Shown: positions 10,106 to 21,596 of the stretch, one piece after another
Layout: each line of letters opens with the position of its first letter
How positions within the stretch are numbered: the first letter of the stretch is position 1
Source of the DNA: Cladophialophora immunda
Taxonomy: Eukaryota > Ascomycota > Eurotiomycetes > Chaetothyriales > Herpotrichiellaceae
NCBI RefSeq assembly: GCF_000835495.1
Contig: NW_015622541.1
Location: 3,100,001-3,164,000 of the forward strand
DNA: 64,000 nucleotides
Reading direction: 5' to 3'
The notes under the pieces: generated by a model
What the model saw: the letters and a program-made list of their open reading frames with translations, nothing else
What the model was told of the DNA's origin: nothing
Databases searched by the model: none
Translations under genes and position numbers: made by a program

Positions 10106-12445
10106 ATGACTGAGCTCGTCCGACCCGAGGGCGAGCCCGTCTCGCGAGATGACTCCACCGACCGCAGTATCCTCACGCGCATGCAGCGTTTCCGTACCAA
10201 TCCATTCACCTTCGCGCACGAAATATCGCTCTTCGTCCGGGGCGTCGGATGGCGAGCCTATGACAATCCACTCGGACAGCCAGTTTTCTACCCGGGCTAC
10301 ACGGATAATGTCAAAAATGCGGTGATGGCGTCGCCTCTTTTGCGGCAAAAGATTGTCGATTTGACTGAGGAACGCTTGAAAGTTGAAGAGAAGGAATATC
10401 TTCTGGACCCCGCGAGCCCGACATATCTACCCGAGAGGGAGAAGCGAAGGCATGAAATCACATCGCAACTGATTGAGATTACGGCCGACATGTTGGATAA
10501 AATGGTCTGCAAGATGGAAAGCAAGATGTACATTAGGGCAGCTTTCTATGGAGTCACGCAGTTGCTCACTAGAGCCTACAGCGCCATCCACGTCTCTGAA
10601 GCTGAGGTCAAAAGACTCCGAGAAGTTGCAACGTTGGCGGCCAAAAAGAAACAATCGATCATATTTCTACCCCGACATACGAGCCATATTGACTATGTCA
10701 CCCTGCACCTTGTGTGCTACCGCCTCGGCCTAACCCTCCCTGTTGTCGTTGCCGGCGACAACTTGAATTTCCCACTCGTTGGCAACTTCTTACAAAATAC
10801 TGGCGCCATGTGGATCAGGCGAAGCTTCGGCAATGATCAGCTTTACACGACGCTTGTACAGGCATATTTGGACACTCTGCTTCAACAGGGGCTCAACCTA
10901 GAATGTTTCATTGAAGGCGGGAGAAGTCGAACGGGCAAGTTATTAGGACCTCGCTTCGGCTTCCTCAGGTTCCTTCTCGACTCTGTACTCTCGGGCCGAA
11001 CCGATGACGCCTATGTTTGCCCGGTGTCGTTGCAATATGACAAAGTGATCGAGGTCGATTCATACGTCAACGAACTCTTGGGAAATCCTAAACAGAAAGA
11101 AAATCTTGCCGACTTCCTCTCGGCATCCTCTGTTCTGTCACTAAACCTTGGTCGAATCGATTGCAGATTCCATGAACCTTGGAGCTTGAAAGAGTTTATC
11201 AAGGAACAGCAAGCACGCCAGTCTCCGACCACTCTAGCGGAAGCAACTTCCTCGAGTTCCAATAGTAGAATTCGGCTGCTGCGAACCCTCGGGTATAGAG
11301 TCCTCTCTGATATCAATGCGGCTTCGGTCATCATGCCCACGGCACTGGTTGGGACCGTGCTCTTGACAATACGTGGCCGTGGGGTGGGTAAATCCGAGTT
11401 GATTCGTCGGGTTGACTGGCTCTGCCGACGTATCAGGGCGAATGGGGGGAAAGTTGCGGATTTCAGAGGCATGCCCACCTCGTATGTTGTTGAACGAGCC
11501 CTGGACGTCCTTGGGCCGAAACTCGTCGGTACAGTCGACGGCCTTGCAGAGGAGACCTATTATGCTGTTGACCGTTTTCAGCTATCGTTCTACAGGAACA
11601 TGACGATTCACCTTTTCATCTCAGAGGCATTGATTGCGGCGGCCTTGTATACCAAGGTGAAACAAGGTGGAGGAAGCGCCAACCAACGTATGCCCGAGAT
11701 TGAGTTGGTTGATAAAGTTACTTTCTTATCGCAACTGTTCAGGGGTGAGTTCATTTTCCCGGCAGGTCAAGGCTTGCGACACAACCTGGAACAGGCGATG
11801 CAAGGCTTGGTGCGAGATGATGTCCTTAAAGTTACAGAAGACTCTGAAAGAATGGTCGGCCTATCTGATGCTGAACGGAAGTCAGGCAGGGAGAATTACG
11901 ACTTGTACTGTTTCCTGATTTGGCCGTTTGTGGACGCTGCCTGGCTCGGAGCAGTCTCTTTACTGGCATTGGTACCTCCGGCCTCCTCCTCTGTGGATTG
12001 GGTCGATATGCAAAAGGCTCAAAACATGGCTCAGCTTGCTGGCCGTACTCTGTACCACCAGGGGGACTTGTCTTACTTTGAAGCAGTCAACAAAGAAGCG
12101 CTCAAAAACGCCTACAATCGATTCCAAGAAGAAGGAATAATAGATGTTGCAAAGGGTACGGACTCGAAAGCAAAAGTCACGGTGCGGCTTGCTCCTCAGT
12201 GGACGCCCGAACGAGACCCGAGTACTGGGGAATTGAGTCCATCTGGCCGCCTATGGGATTTCATCGAAAAGATTGCGCAATACCGCCGAGAAGGGAAAAA
12301 CAGGCGCGACGGCGCAGCCGTCTCCACGCGTGTGCTTTCACTGGCGGCGAGGCTGAACCAACAAATGTTTGCAGACGAGGCGGTGCCCATACCGACCGCC
12401 GATCAGACAACTGTGATGGAACGCAGGAGGCCCTCCAAGCTATGA
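10106..12445 (+). CDS. PlsB/GNPAT-type glycerol-3-phosphate or DHAP acyltransferase with PTS1
   Basis: Intronless 779-aa acyltransferase. The four GPAT blocks are present: block I with the HX4D catalytic motif (RHTSHIDYV, His191/Asp196), block II (GAMWIRRSFGND), block III (FIEGGRSRTGKL, about residues 267-277) and block IV (CPVSLQYDKVIE). The layout matches bacterial PlsB and animal GNPAT/GPAM rather than the ER-type Gpt2/Gat1 enzymes. The protein ends in -PSKL, a canonical type 1 peroxisomal targeting signal, so it probably acylates DHAP or glycerol-3-phosphate at the peroxisome, as GNPAT does. The real start is the ATG at 10106 (MTELVRPEG); the upstream in-frame TTG is not needed. Whether it feeds ether-lipid synthesis or only phosphatidate synthesis cannot be told from this window. 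Confidence 0.9.
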   Translation: MTELVRPEGEPVSRDDSTDRSILTRMQRFRTNPFTFAHEISLFVRGVGWRAYDNPLGQPVFYPGYTDNVKNAVMASPLLRQKIVDLTEERLKVEEKEYLLDPASPTYLPEREKRRHEITSQLIEITADMLDKMVCKMESKMYIRAAFYGVTQLLTRAYSAIHVSEAEVKRLREVATLAAKKKQSIIFLPRHTSHIDYVTLHLVCYRLGLTLPVVVAGDNLNFPLVGNFLQNTGAMWIRRSFGNDQLYTTLVQAYLDTLLQQGLNLECFIEGGRSRTGKLLGPRFGFLRFLLDSVLSGRTDDAYVCPVSLQYDKVIEVDSYVNELLGNPKQKENLADFLSASSVLSLNLGRIDCRFHEPWSLKEFIKEQQARQSPTTLAEATSSSSNSRIRLLRTLGYRVLSDINAASVIMPTALVGTVLLTIRGRGVGKSELIRRVDWLCRRIRANGGKVADFRGMPTSYVVERALDVLGPKLVGTVDGLAEETYYAVDRFQLSFYRNMTIHLFISEALIAAALYTKVKQGGGSANQRMPEIELVDKVTFLSQLFRGEFIFPAGQGLRHNLEQAMQGLVRDDVLKVTEDSERMVGLSDAERKSGRENYDLYCFLIWPFVDAAWLGAVSLLALVPPASSSVDWVDMQKAQNMAQLAGRTLYHQGDLSYFEAVNKEALKNAYNRFQEEGIIDVAKGTDSKAKVTVRLAPQWTPERDPSTGELSPSGRLWDFIEKIAQYRREGKNRRDGAAVSTRVLSLAARLNQQMFADEAVPIPTADQTTVMERRRPSKL

Positions 12446-14547
12446 ATGTTATTCACGGAGTTGGTGCTTCGCGAGGTCCCCCATCGCACATTTTCACGGC
12501 ACTTAATGCGAGGGATGCAAAGCAATTTTGCGAATGTGCGAACCCATATGCCAAAACCTTTATCGGCCAATATCCATGCCTCTGCAATGCGAGGAGTGTT
12601 TACTTTTCCAATAAGCCAGGAGCATCATTGCCCGCCGCCCTTTGACGGCTAAAGCCGTTCCATCTCAAGATCGAGATGAAAGTCCCTGCTATCTGTGTGA
12701 GTAAAAGGACTCAGTCTGTAAAATCAGAGAGCTGGTACGCCGGGATAATGGTGTGTCTCGACTCCAACTGGACATCTACATAGCTAACCTGTGCTTACAG
12801 AATTGATCAATGTTTCACCAAGGATTCGTCCACAGCAGCTACTCCCAAGGACCATCGTGCTGTGCGGTGTTACCAACGAATGTGGCCACGTTTTGAAACT
12901 TGGGCATTGAGACAACAGGTCTGTCTCCACGCTGTACAACGGACCTGGCCCGGCCTAGAACCGGGCCATCAGGCCAGACTTTACAGAGCCGTTTCGGACT
13001 ATGACAACGCACCCCGTAACAGTATCCAAGGCTACGGTGGGATGTTGTACAATCCGGGTTCGCTTTAGATTTGCATGGAAAACAAATCCGCTGTGTAAGC
13101 ACCGTCATTTGTGTGATTTTATTGTCTGGTTGTGCCTGGATTTCTTCCGAGGCGAGGCTGTCTGGAAAGGGGTGATTCAATAAGGGAACTCGTGTAGACG
13201 TCATGTTCTGAGACAAAGGGACGCCTCGAGCCAGTGTATTCAAAGATGTCCAACTTCTGGCAAAAATGCACAGCGAGAGATTCACTATTGCTGTAGAGTC
13301 GGCGTCTACAATCCGTTATGGTGCTAATGATACCTACCTCCAGACGACGCCCTACGTATCTGGTCTCTCCCAAGTTTGCTGCCAGTCTCCATGTCATCAA
13401 ACAGTGGCAGCAGACTGATCCCGAGGAAATTGTGCGTGTCCAGAAGCTGGATACTGTTCAGCTTCACCAACCATCCAGTGTACCCGAGGAGTATTGGACA
13501 CTCCCATCCTGTCCCTGAGGATCTGCTTGATTAATAGATCGGAGGTCCTGAGGCCACAAGAGATGCTTGTGTATGGCGCAATACTAGGCTGCCTAAGGCC
13601 ATATGTTTCGTGGTCCAACTCTTCGTTAAGCGTATCTGGCTCCATTTGGCCACTTGCATCGACGTCCTTTGCGCATGGTCTGTGGGATGGAGTTGCAACG
13701 AGAGAAACCCTAGTGATTTCGATGAGCTGTTGTCTCTCCCAAGACATAGAACTCAAGGCCACAATGATCTAATGATCCAATCACAAGGTTTGCTACCGGC
13801 AAACGAGGTTGGGATCTGAGATACACGAAGCTCCGAGGAGCATTCACCATATGCCACAAATGGTCGTCGGCGGGGTCTCATGCTGGTGTCCCGCGTCTGT
13901 ACGAGCCTTGGCCTCCGAAGCGAATCCAGACATCGAGCACCGGCGCAAGTCTCAAGTCCCAGCTAGAGGGGAACCATTAATCAGCAACTGCCTTCACGCT
14001 CACCCGGACAGAGCACGCTTCGAAAAGCGACCCAAGTCGTACGCATAAGGGCCAAGCCTAATTCTGGGGTTAGGTCGCGAAATACGAGGGCTTGAGGAAC
14101 CCCCCTCTCCCTCCAAAGCCTCAACGATCAGCGGAGAAATCGACATTCGCCAAACCGATCCAGCTGTCTCAACAAGATTCGCACCCTTCAGGACTCATGC
14201 TTTGAGGGAGTTGCGCCGCCTAAGTTCCAGATTCGAATCCTTGTTCCTATACCGTTCTCTCAGGCCCGCTATTTTCATCCATCGAGAGTACCGATTAATT
14301 GCTCTAGCGAATGTGCGTGAAGCTGGCCTTTCGACTGACTGCACGGCAGGACAACCGTGATGGATAATGAACATCAAAAGTCCATCGGCCTCCTCGAACT
14401 GGGAGATGGGTTTACTCCATCACATCCTCCATCCGTGTACAGCTGGAACATTATCAACGACATTGCCCACTATCAAACAACTTCCTCGCGCTCTGCATCG
14501 TCTCTGTCCCTTTGCCGGGGTTGAAGAGTGAAGAAACGATTCGAGAG
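12446..14547. other. Intergenic, 2.1 kb, no supportable gene
   Basis: The longest frames are about 120-150 codons on either strand (for example minus 13397-13762). They lack recognisable motifs and join to nothing sensible. A GATTCGAATCC segment near 14230 resembles a tRNA T-loop but has no pairing stem. Confidence 0.45.
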
Positions 14548-16419
14548 ATGGCGGCAAAGCCTTTTATCACGGCGGAGAGCTTCATCACCATCACTCAGCC
14601 GGCGGACATGGTTAGCGACGAAACGCGCTTTGCCGTCGCCTCTCACACGGCCAAGGCGAGACGGCGGAGGAGACGCAAGATGGCCGACTTTGAGCCTGGG
14701 ACCACCATCCACAAGTTTCTGGCTTGGAAAGCACACAACGAGCCCGCCTCGCGGCGCAAGCTATTAGACGAACCCGAGAGTCGCGACCAAACTTCCGGCG
14801 CCGTCGTACCATACAAGAGCCCGCAGGATCAACCGCTCGGTATTCTCAGCCAAGCCAGGAGAGATCCGTTTGCGCGGTATGCGGTCTCGGATATCCCTGG
14901 TCTGGTGGACGAGATGGTCGACCACGGTACGTGTTTTTCGATCTCAGCTCCACCACTTTCCCCCAAATCATGCTGTGAGAAAGGCTGACACATTGCTCTC
15001 AAGCCGTCCGGCTCTTCTGGCCGGGCTTGACTCCAGACAAAGCGCCCAATATGGTCAATCCGGTCAACGGCGCCTATCTGGAGGCCATCCGGAGTTCCCC
15101 TCTGGCATTCTACGCATACATGGTCGGAACCGCCGAAAATTACGAGCTCCTGAGCGGGAGCAACTTCAAGACCAAGGCGTTCACAAAGTTGTGCCTGGCG
15201 TATCGCGTGGAGATGATCAAGCTCGTCAACCAAGAACTCCAAGAGTTGACCGGCCCGCCGTCCGACGAGTTGCTGGGCGCCATCGTCGTCCTCGCGGGCA
15301 ATTCGGCCGGGTTCATCAACCGCGCCAAAGGATCGTTTCTCAAGGTGGCGAAGCCGTCGCGGTTCAACTCGCCTCTCCGGACCGCGCAGTTCCTCCACGT
15401 GTACAGCACCAATCCGTTCCCCAGCGCCCACTCTGAAGCGCTGGTCCGGCTGGTGATCATGAAGGGCGGATGCTCCCAGATCAAGTCGCCTGGGGTTGCC
15501 AGCGTGGTTGCTTTGTCAGTTCCAAGCCTTGCTTTTGAAAAAGCCACACCTCGTCGGGTGTTGGGGAGAGAGTTGCTAATTCTTCCACAGATGTGATTTG
15601 GTCAACGCTTCACAGACCAACTCCCCACTCTATATCATTCCAATGAATCCACCCACCCTGGAGGCCTTGCAAGACTTGTCTCGCTTGATGATAACGGCGG
15701 GCTTCAAGTGGGATCTTCAAAGCACCGTCTGGAGTCACCTCCCACTCGGCCCACCGGGGAGACACGAGCTTCTTCAAGCAGTCCAGGCAATGCTGGTCAT
15801 CAACACCGCGGTCGACTGCTACCTGAGCAAGAACGGGCCGGCAATGGTCTTCGCCGACATCGTCAACGCCCGCAACGACGCCCAATACCTCCTGCTGAGC
15901 CTCCTGCCAACCACCGACGCCGACGACGAGATGCACTCGACCTCGGAGACGTTCTCGGCGCACCTTTCCGAGATCACGCGCCTCGCGCTCCGCATATACA
16001 GCAACCTGGTGCTCTTCCCGATGAACCCCAGCGGCGGCACGGGCCGCATCCTCGCCGGGGCCCTGCGCGAGGCGATCGTCGAGAGCGAGGGCGTGAGCCC
16101 GTGGCAGCTCTTCCCCGACACGTGCAAGCGCATGATGCTCTGGGCGCTGATGCTGGGTGGCATCCAGGTCGACGACGGCGTCATCGATGCCGAGGCGGAG
16201 AGGGCGTGGTTCGTCGAGCGCCTCGGGGACGTCATGTCGTTCATCGACGTCCTGGCCTGGCGGCAGGTGGAAGAGTGTCTGACCTCGTTCCTGTGGTTGG
16301 ACATCGTTCTCAACCCTGCCGCGGTGGAGCTGTGGGCCGACGCGAGGAGGACGCGGGACCAGGACTGGGAAGCCTTGGAGATGGAAGGCCTGGCGTTGCG
16401 GCCGCGGGAGGGTCTGTGA
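14548..16419 (+). CDS. Fungal regulator-like protein (fungal-specific TF domain type), no zinc cluster
   Basis: 572-aa protein from exons 14548-14926, 15004-15514 and 15591-16419; splicing is in phase and the second donor is GTCAGT. The N-terminus carries a run of basic residues (KARRRRRRK, residues 36-44) that could be a nuclear localisation or DNA-contact segment. No Zn2Cys6 motif is present. The helical remainder, with blocks such as SSPLAFYAYMVGTAENYELL, a mid-domain ALREAIVESEGVSP and the C-terminal WRQVEECLTSFLWL, resembles fungal-specific transcription factor domains (Fungal_trans_2-like). This family is often annotated as hypothetical. DNA binding is inferred only. The start is the first ATG of the frame; an upstream TTG is ignored. 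Confidence 0.65.
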
Positions 16420-16882
16420 TCCCTCTTGCCCACAATGGTGGTGATTATGAAGGATTAAGCCATAATATAATAGTCCGGAGTCCTTGGCCCGATCGACACC
16501 TCACGGCTCCCGTCGTCGGATTGACGTCGGGATACCGCGCCGCATTTATATCAGTTGGAGTGTCTTCCTGGGTGCTCAAGGCGGTGTACATATCTAGGAA
16601 ACGTTCTAGAGTGCCGGGTCCTTTCTAACGGGGTCGGCTAGATACAGAATGCGGCGTGTTGTTCTGCCAGGTCCGTACTCAACCATCGCCCGGGGAGGAT
16701 GAGTAAGCCACCCACCTACCTCCACCTACTTCGAGTCTTCGACCAGTTCTTGCTCTTTTCAACTCCGCAATCATCGTGATTCCTGGTTTACACACATTTG
16801 CGCGGCATAGCCTGCTCGCACTGTTGGCTGATCATATATCGGGTGTCTCTGGACCGTCACCCGCTCTCCGCCTCGCACCATC
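16420..16882. other. Intergenic spacer
   Basis: This stretch holds the 3' end of the regulator-like gene and the promoter of the DUF4396 gene. I see no gene in it. Confidence 0.5.
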
Positions 16883-18084
16883 ATGGCCAGTCTAACCGAC
16901 GCCTCGACAACATACACGCCTCCGGCAGCACTCACCATCGTCTCCTGGGGTTCGATTGCTATCGCAGGTCTCGCCTCGTTGTGGATCACATGTGATATTG
17001 TCTTCCATAGGCGGTGGAGGCAGATGATGGCTATTATGTGAGTTTTATGTTCCTTTTGAGCGGCTTTTTGGTTTACGGGCCTGTGTCTGTTGTCCCGCTC
17101 GAGGAATGTGCTCTCATCGCGGCTCCCTCAAGGATTCCCGTCTATGTCATCAACGCGCTCTATCTGTGGCCAATTACCGCTTGGATATACGTTCAGTACG
17201 GGAGGCGGGGAATGTCGGGACCGTCAAACCACGAGGCCGAGACGATAGAAGAGGATCCTCTCTTACACGCGCTGTCTCAACCGGGTCATAGTGAAGAGAA
17301 CGCCGACGCGGAACAGCGCCCACATGGGCATTTGACGGCGAATGACCATGATGACGGTGATGATGCTGACAGTGGTATTGTGGCGTCTGCCCATCTTGAC
17401 GGTCGAGCAGAGCATTGCGGAGACGCGCATCACCATCACAAGCACCAGCCTCATTCACACACGCAGGCAAACCTCCCGATGTTCGCGACTGTCGCCATCG
17501 CCACTTGCCATTGCGGCGCGGGCTGTGTCCTCGGCGACCTGGTGGGAGAATGGCTGATATACACGTTTGAAGTGGTGGTCGGCGGAAAGATGCTCTATGC
17601 TGCCTTTATCATAGGTGAGCTACACGGTCCCTTTTCTGGAAACTCGATAGGTCTCGGCCTCGAGAGCACGAGCTGATCAGTTTTCCGTCCCCCCACAGAC
17701 TTTGTCCTCGCCCTCGCCTTTGGGATTGTCTTCCAATACTTCTCCATCGCCCCCATGGCCGGCGAATATGGGTGGCGCACTGTCGTCCGCGCCGCGAAGG
17801 CAGATTTCTTGTCCCTAACCTTTTTCGAGATCGGCCTCTTTGGCTGGATGGCCATCTTCGACCTCTTGATCTTCGACCAGAGGCTGGAGATGAATACTGC
17901 GGCTTACTGGTTCATGATGCAAGTAAGCCATCACCCCCGAGCCCTGTGTCTTGACTATTGTGAAAAAGGCGGTCCTAATGTCGCTGTTACATATCTCTAG
18001 GTGGGAATGTTTTTCGGGTACTGGACTGGGTTTCCTATCAACTGGTGGTTGATCAAAGAAGGAATCAAAGATCCCTGTGCTTGA
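16883..18084 (+). CDS. DUF4396 multi-spanning membrane protein with HCGAGC motif and His-rich loop
   Basis: 314-aa membrane protein from exons 16883-17037, 17133-17614, 17699-17922 and 18001-18084, all in phase. The N-terminal helix (LTIVSWGSIAIAGLASLWI) is followed by VINALYLWPITAWIYVQYGRRG, a block typical of DUF4396. Next comes a hydrophilic loop with HCGDAHHHHKHQPHSH, then IATCHCGAGCVLGDLVGEW, AKADFLSLTFFEIGLFGWMA and the C-terminal NWWLIKEGIK. The family has no proven function. The conserved His/Cys-rich HCGAGC motif plus the histidine-rich loop suggest binding or transport of a metal such as copper or zinc; this is inference. Most members I know of are bacterial, with scattered fungal copies. 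Confidence 0.85.
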
Positions 18085-18958
18085 GTTGAGGTCCTGGCTA
18101 CCCTTCCAGATATCCGAGGGACATTGACCGAGAGCATTGCGTGGGGCTTGTCGTTGCAACGAAATCGAGTCACGCGCAGCAGGGGAAGGATATTTCTATC
18201 CATGAACGCAAGGCCCGAGGGATTTGCATCGCTTGAACTGCCAAGCAGATCCGGCTTCGCCAAAGGTCCCCTTGAAACTGGCTGATCCCCATGTTCCCCT
18301 CACGCTCGTGGCACGCAGCGCGTTCTCTTACGACGGGTCCTGCTCTTGCTCGGTTATTGTTATATCACCGCCTGACCATCTCGAGAAACCCGAGGTCAGA
18401 CTATTCTGCGGGGCCATACTCTGGCAAGAGACAGCGGTCGACATATAAAGAGTGGTGAAGGGCAGCATCCGGTTGGCACGGCACTCTCCTACCCCGACAA
18501 GCTTCTGGCAAGTCGTCTTGGAACTCTTGGCAGATTGTTCGGCACATCCATTGCTCTGAGGAGATTCCGCCCTTGATTTCTTGGAAGTCGCGCCGGAGTT
18601 GAGGACAGGCAACCAGAGCGCGGGATGGTCCATCAAGCTCCCCCAAGGCCAAGAATGTGTGCCACCTTATAGCTTCTTGTCCATGCAGGGGCTTTTTGTC
18701 TCTGTCGTCCAACTGCGTTCTTCCTCCCCAGCATCAACCCCAGATATGTATATTGACCCACGAAATGCCCCATTTTGCGGGGAAGATATGCGGCGTCCAC
18801 ATTGCAGACAGTATGAGGGCGGTCCTGTTATATTTCCTTCAAATCCTTCTCGCCCACTTTTGGCGGCGCAGGGAGTCAGAAAGGCCAGTTCTTTACAACG
18901 AAGACTTTAACCATTGCACGTCTGGCGTCTCGTCAGATCCAATACCTAAGCAACAGCC
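18085..18958. other. Intergenic, promoter of sugar permease gene
   Basis: I see no gene in this spacer. It separates two genes on the same strand. Confidence 0.5.
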
Positions 18959-20935
18959 ATGGGTATCAGCAAGGAGAGGGTGACGCCCATCAAGGCGAAC
19001 CTCAAATGCCTTTTGATCTGCTTGGCAGTCTCCATGGCCAATTGTCAGTATGGCTTCGACACGGCCACCGTCGGAGGGTTCCAAGCCATGATCGGCGTAA
19101 GTTCCTGTGTCTCTCAAGGACTGTTTCCGGTCAACTCGATCGATCTCAGTCGAGGCTGACATGCCGTTACCAGTTTCTCGAGATATTTGGATACCGGGAT
19201 CCAAAATCCAAGACTGGCTGGGGCATAGAAACACAGACCCAGCAACTGATGACCAGTCTGATCAACGTGGGCACCATTGCGGGCGTTTTCGTCACTGCGC
19301 CATTCGCACGGTACTTTGGCCGCCGGGAAGGCATCTGGGTTGCTTCGATGATCAACTTTGTGGCTGCGGGTGTCCAGGTCGGGACGACTTCCATAGGTGG
19401 CCTCTATGCTGGCCGAGCTCTCATCGGTCTCGCTAATGGGTATTTCATCACCTTCGCCAATGTTTACGTTGCAGAGGTCGCCCCTGCCCATCTGCGTGGC
19501 CTGCTCGTCTCTTTCTTTGGAGTTTGGGTCAACATCGGAAGTGTGCTAGGAGCTGTCGCGGACAATTACTCCAAACAGCATCTGGACAGATTGTGCTACC
19601 AGATCCCGCTGGCGAGCATGTTTGCAGTGCCTTTTCTTTTGAGCATATTCATGTTCTTCATTCCGGAGTCCCCGAGGTAACATATCTTCTCTCGCCTGTG
19701 ACAGAGGATGTAACTAACGCCCCCTCTCTAGATGGTTACTCGTTCACAACAAGCCCGAGAAGGCGAAAAGGGCTCTCGAGAGGCTTCGGGGCAGTTCCCT
19801 GGCGCCAGAGTTTCTTCGTGAGGAATATGTCGAAATGGCCCGCGGCATTGAGGAGGAGAAGGAACTGGCGTCTTCGGCGTCTTACTTTGACATCTTCAAG
19901 GGCACCGACTTGAGGAGAACCATCATCTGCTGGGGCACCATCATGTCGCACTCGGGCGCCGGGCTCTGGCTCATCATCGGGTACGGCACGTTTTTCTTCC
20001 AAATCGCCGGGGTAGAGAAGCCGTTCGAGGCCTCGATCATCTCGACGTGCGGAAGCTTCGCGGGCGTGCTCGTGGGCCTCTACTTCACCACGAAGCTCAT
20101 CGGGCGCCGCACTTCGATGCTCTTCGGCTCGGCCATGGCTTCTCTCTGCATGCTGGCCATCGGCGTCGCGTATGTCACAGGAGGCACATCGAAGCCTGCG
20201 GGATCGGCGATCGTCGCCTTCATGGTCCTGTATGGCTTCTTCTACAATGGCTTCTCCGGGACGCTCAGCTGGCCCATCGCGACGGAGGTCTGCAGTTCAC
20301 GTCTTCGGGTTCTCACCATCGGTCTTTGCACGGGCGTTAATTACTTTTTCAACTGTGAGTGTCTTTTCGTCCATTTGTCGCTTTGTGTGGAGACCCAGAT
20401 TGCTAACCACTACGGGCTTTCGGACAGGGCTCACGTCTTATACCGCGCCATACTTCATCAACCCGAACCAGTTGAACTGGGGCGGCAAATATGCTTTTGT
20501 ATGGGCAGGATCGAATTTCTGTGTCTTCCGTAAGTTTAGCCCAGCACGGTCCCCTCCACATGTATCGTCAATCGAGGAGAAAAGGCAGCAACTTTGGCGA
20601 AGACCCTACCTTGAAATTTGACCCGTGCCCCGACAGCAAAGAAAGAAAGGCGTTGCACCTCTTACCCACCATCTGACTTTTTTCATCATCTAGTCTTTTT
20701 CTTCTTCCTGCTCCCCGAAATGAAAGACCGGTCCCTCGAAGAATTGGACGAGCTCTTCCAGAACCGCGTCTCCGTCCGCGACTTCAAGAAGTACCAGTGC
20801 GTCAGCTCTGAGAGAGCACGGGAGGTGGCGCTGAAGGAGGTCAGTAGTGGTGGTGATGGGGAAGGGACGATGAAGACTGATGTCGCCATTGAGACAGTCG
20901 AGGATACTACTGCCGCGGTGGCGTCGAAAGTCTGA
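18959..20935 (+). CDS. MFS sugar transporter (hexose/maltose permease family)
   Basis: 535-aa 12-helix permease encoded by five exons: 18959-19096, 19174-19676, 19732-20354, 20428-20529 and 20694-20935. Family signatures are the QYGFDTATVGGFQAM start of helix 1, GRREGIWVAS after helix 2, GRALIGLANGYFITFANVYVAEVAP (the sugar transporter signature 2 region), FIPESPRW at the end of helix 6, TTKLIGRRTSML after helix 8 and a LPEMKDRSLEELDELF tail. It should be a proton-coupled sugar importer in the plasma membrane. The actual sugar (hexose, disaccharide or quinate-like) cannot be read from the sequence. The C-terminal tail is long and charged, as in the maltose permease branch. Confidence 0.92.
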
Positions 20936-21596
20936 AGTCTGTATCTGGGTGAATATAGCGGGATGAGATATGGGGTCGCTAGGTGGCGTAGGGGGGTGAG
21001 ATGATGTCAATGCGGTAGAGGATCAATCCCGGGCATTGACGTGCTCGATTGTGAAGGGACTGTAGGAAGAAAGCACCACCATGAACAGGCCTTGCTAACA
21101 AGAGAAACATCACTGTCCACAGTCCCTGTGCCTGGCAAGTTTGGGGGCCGAGCTGCTGACTAATTAGTGCGATGATGCGCTTGGGTGGCTTCGGTTGTAG
21201 GATCAATCGCTAGTCGATGACGGCGGGGTAAACACCTGCTTAATCGCAGTCTGCCCTCGTATTCCTGGAAGCCTTGTTTTGTCACTTGCTGGGATTAGTT
21301 ATCGGGGACACCCATACAATCGATTTGTAACCCGCGAGCACATCATTGCGGGGCTGGAAGATCTTGGGCGAAAAGCCAGAAGCTCTTAAGTGAAGCTCGA
21401 ATGACCCAAAGGTGTCTGCGTCACTCTCTGTTTGACGATCTGCATTCCTCGGTCGCCGACCAAAGGCATCAATTGAATTGTGTTGTACCGGCTGCCTTCC
21501 AGCCTCCGTTTCTTTCGGACTTGTATGACAATAACTGCGGGACAAGCTGCTCATAACAGACTTCGACTCGAGGCTGACAGGTTGACTTCCTCTACA
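20936..21596. other. Intergenic spacer
   Basis: This holds the 3' flank of the permease gene and the promoter of the SDR gene. No gene is visible. Confidence 0.5.

Noticed and set aside
14190..14260. Possible tRNA T-loop (GATTCGAATCC)
   Set aside because: No T-stem pairing, no acceptor stem and no anticodon arm can be drawn around it.
15708..16628. 306-codon plus-strand ORF rich in Arg, Gly and Pro
   Set aside because: It is a GC-rich shadow frame of exon 3 of the regulator-like gene.
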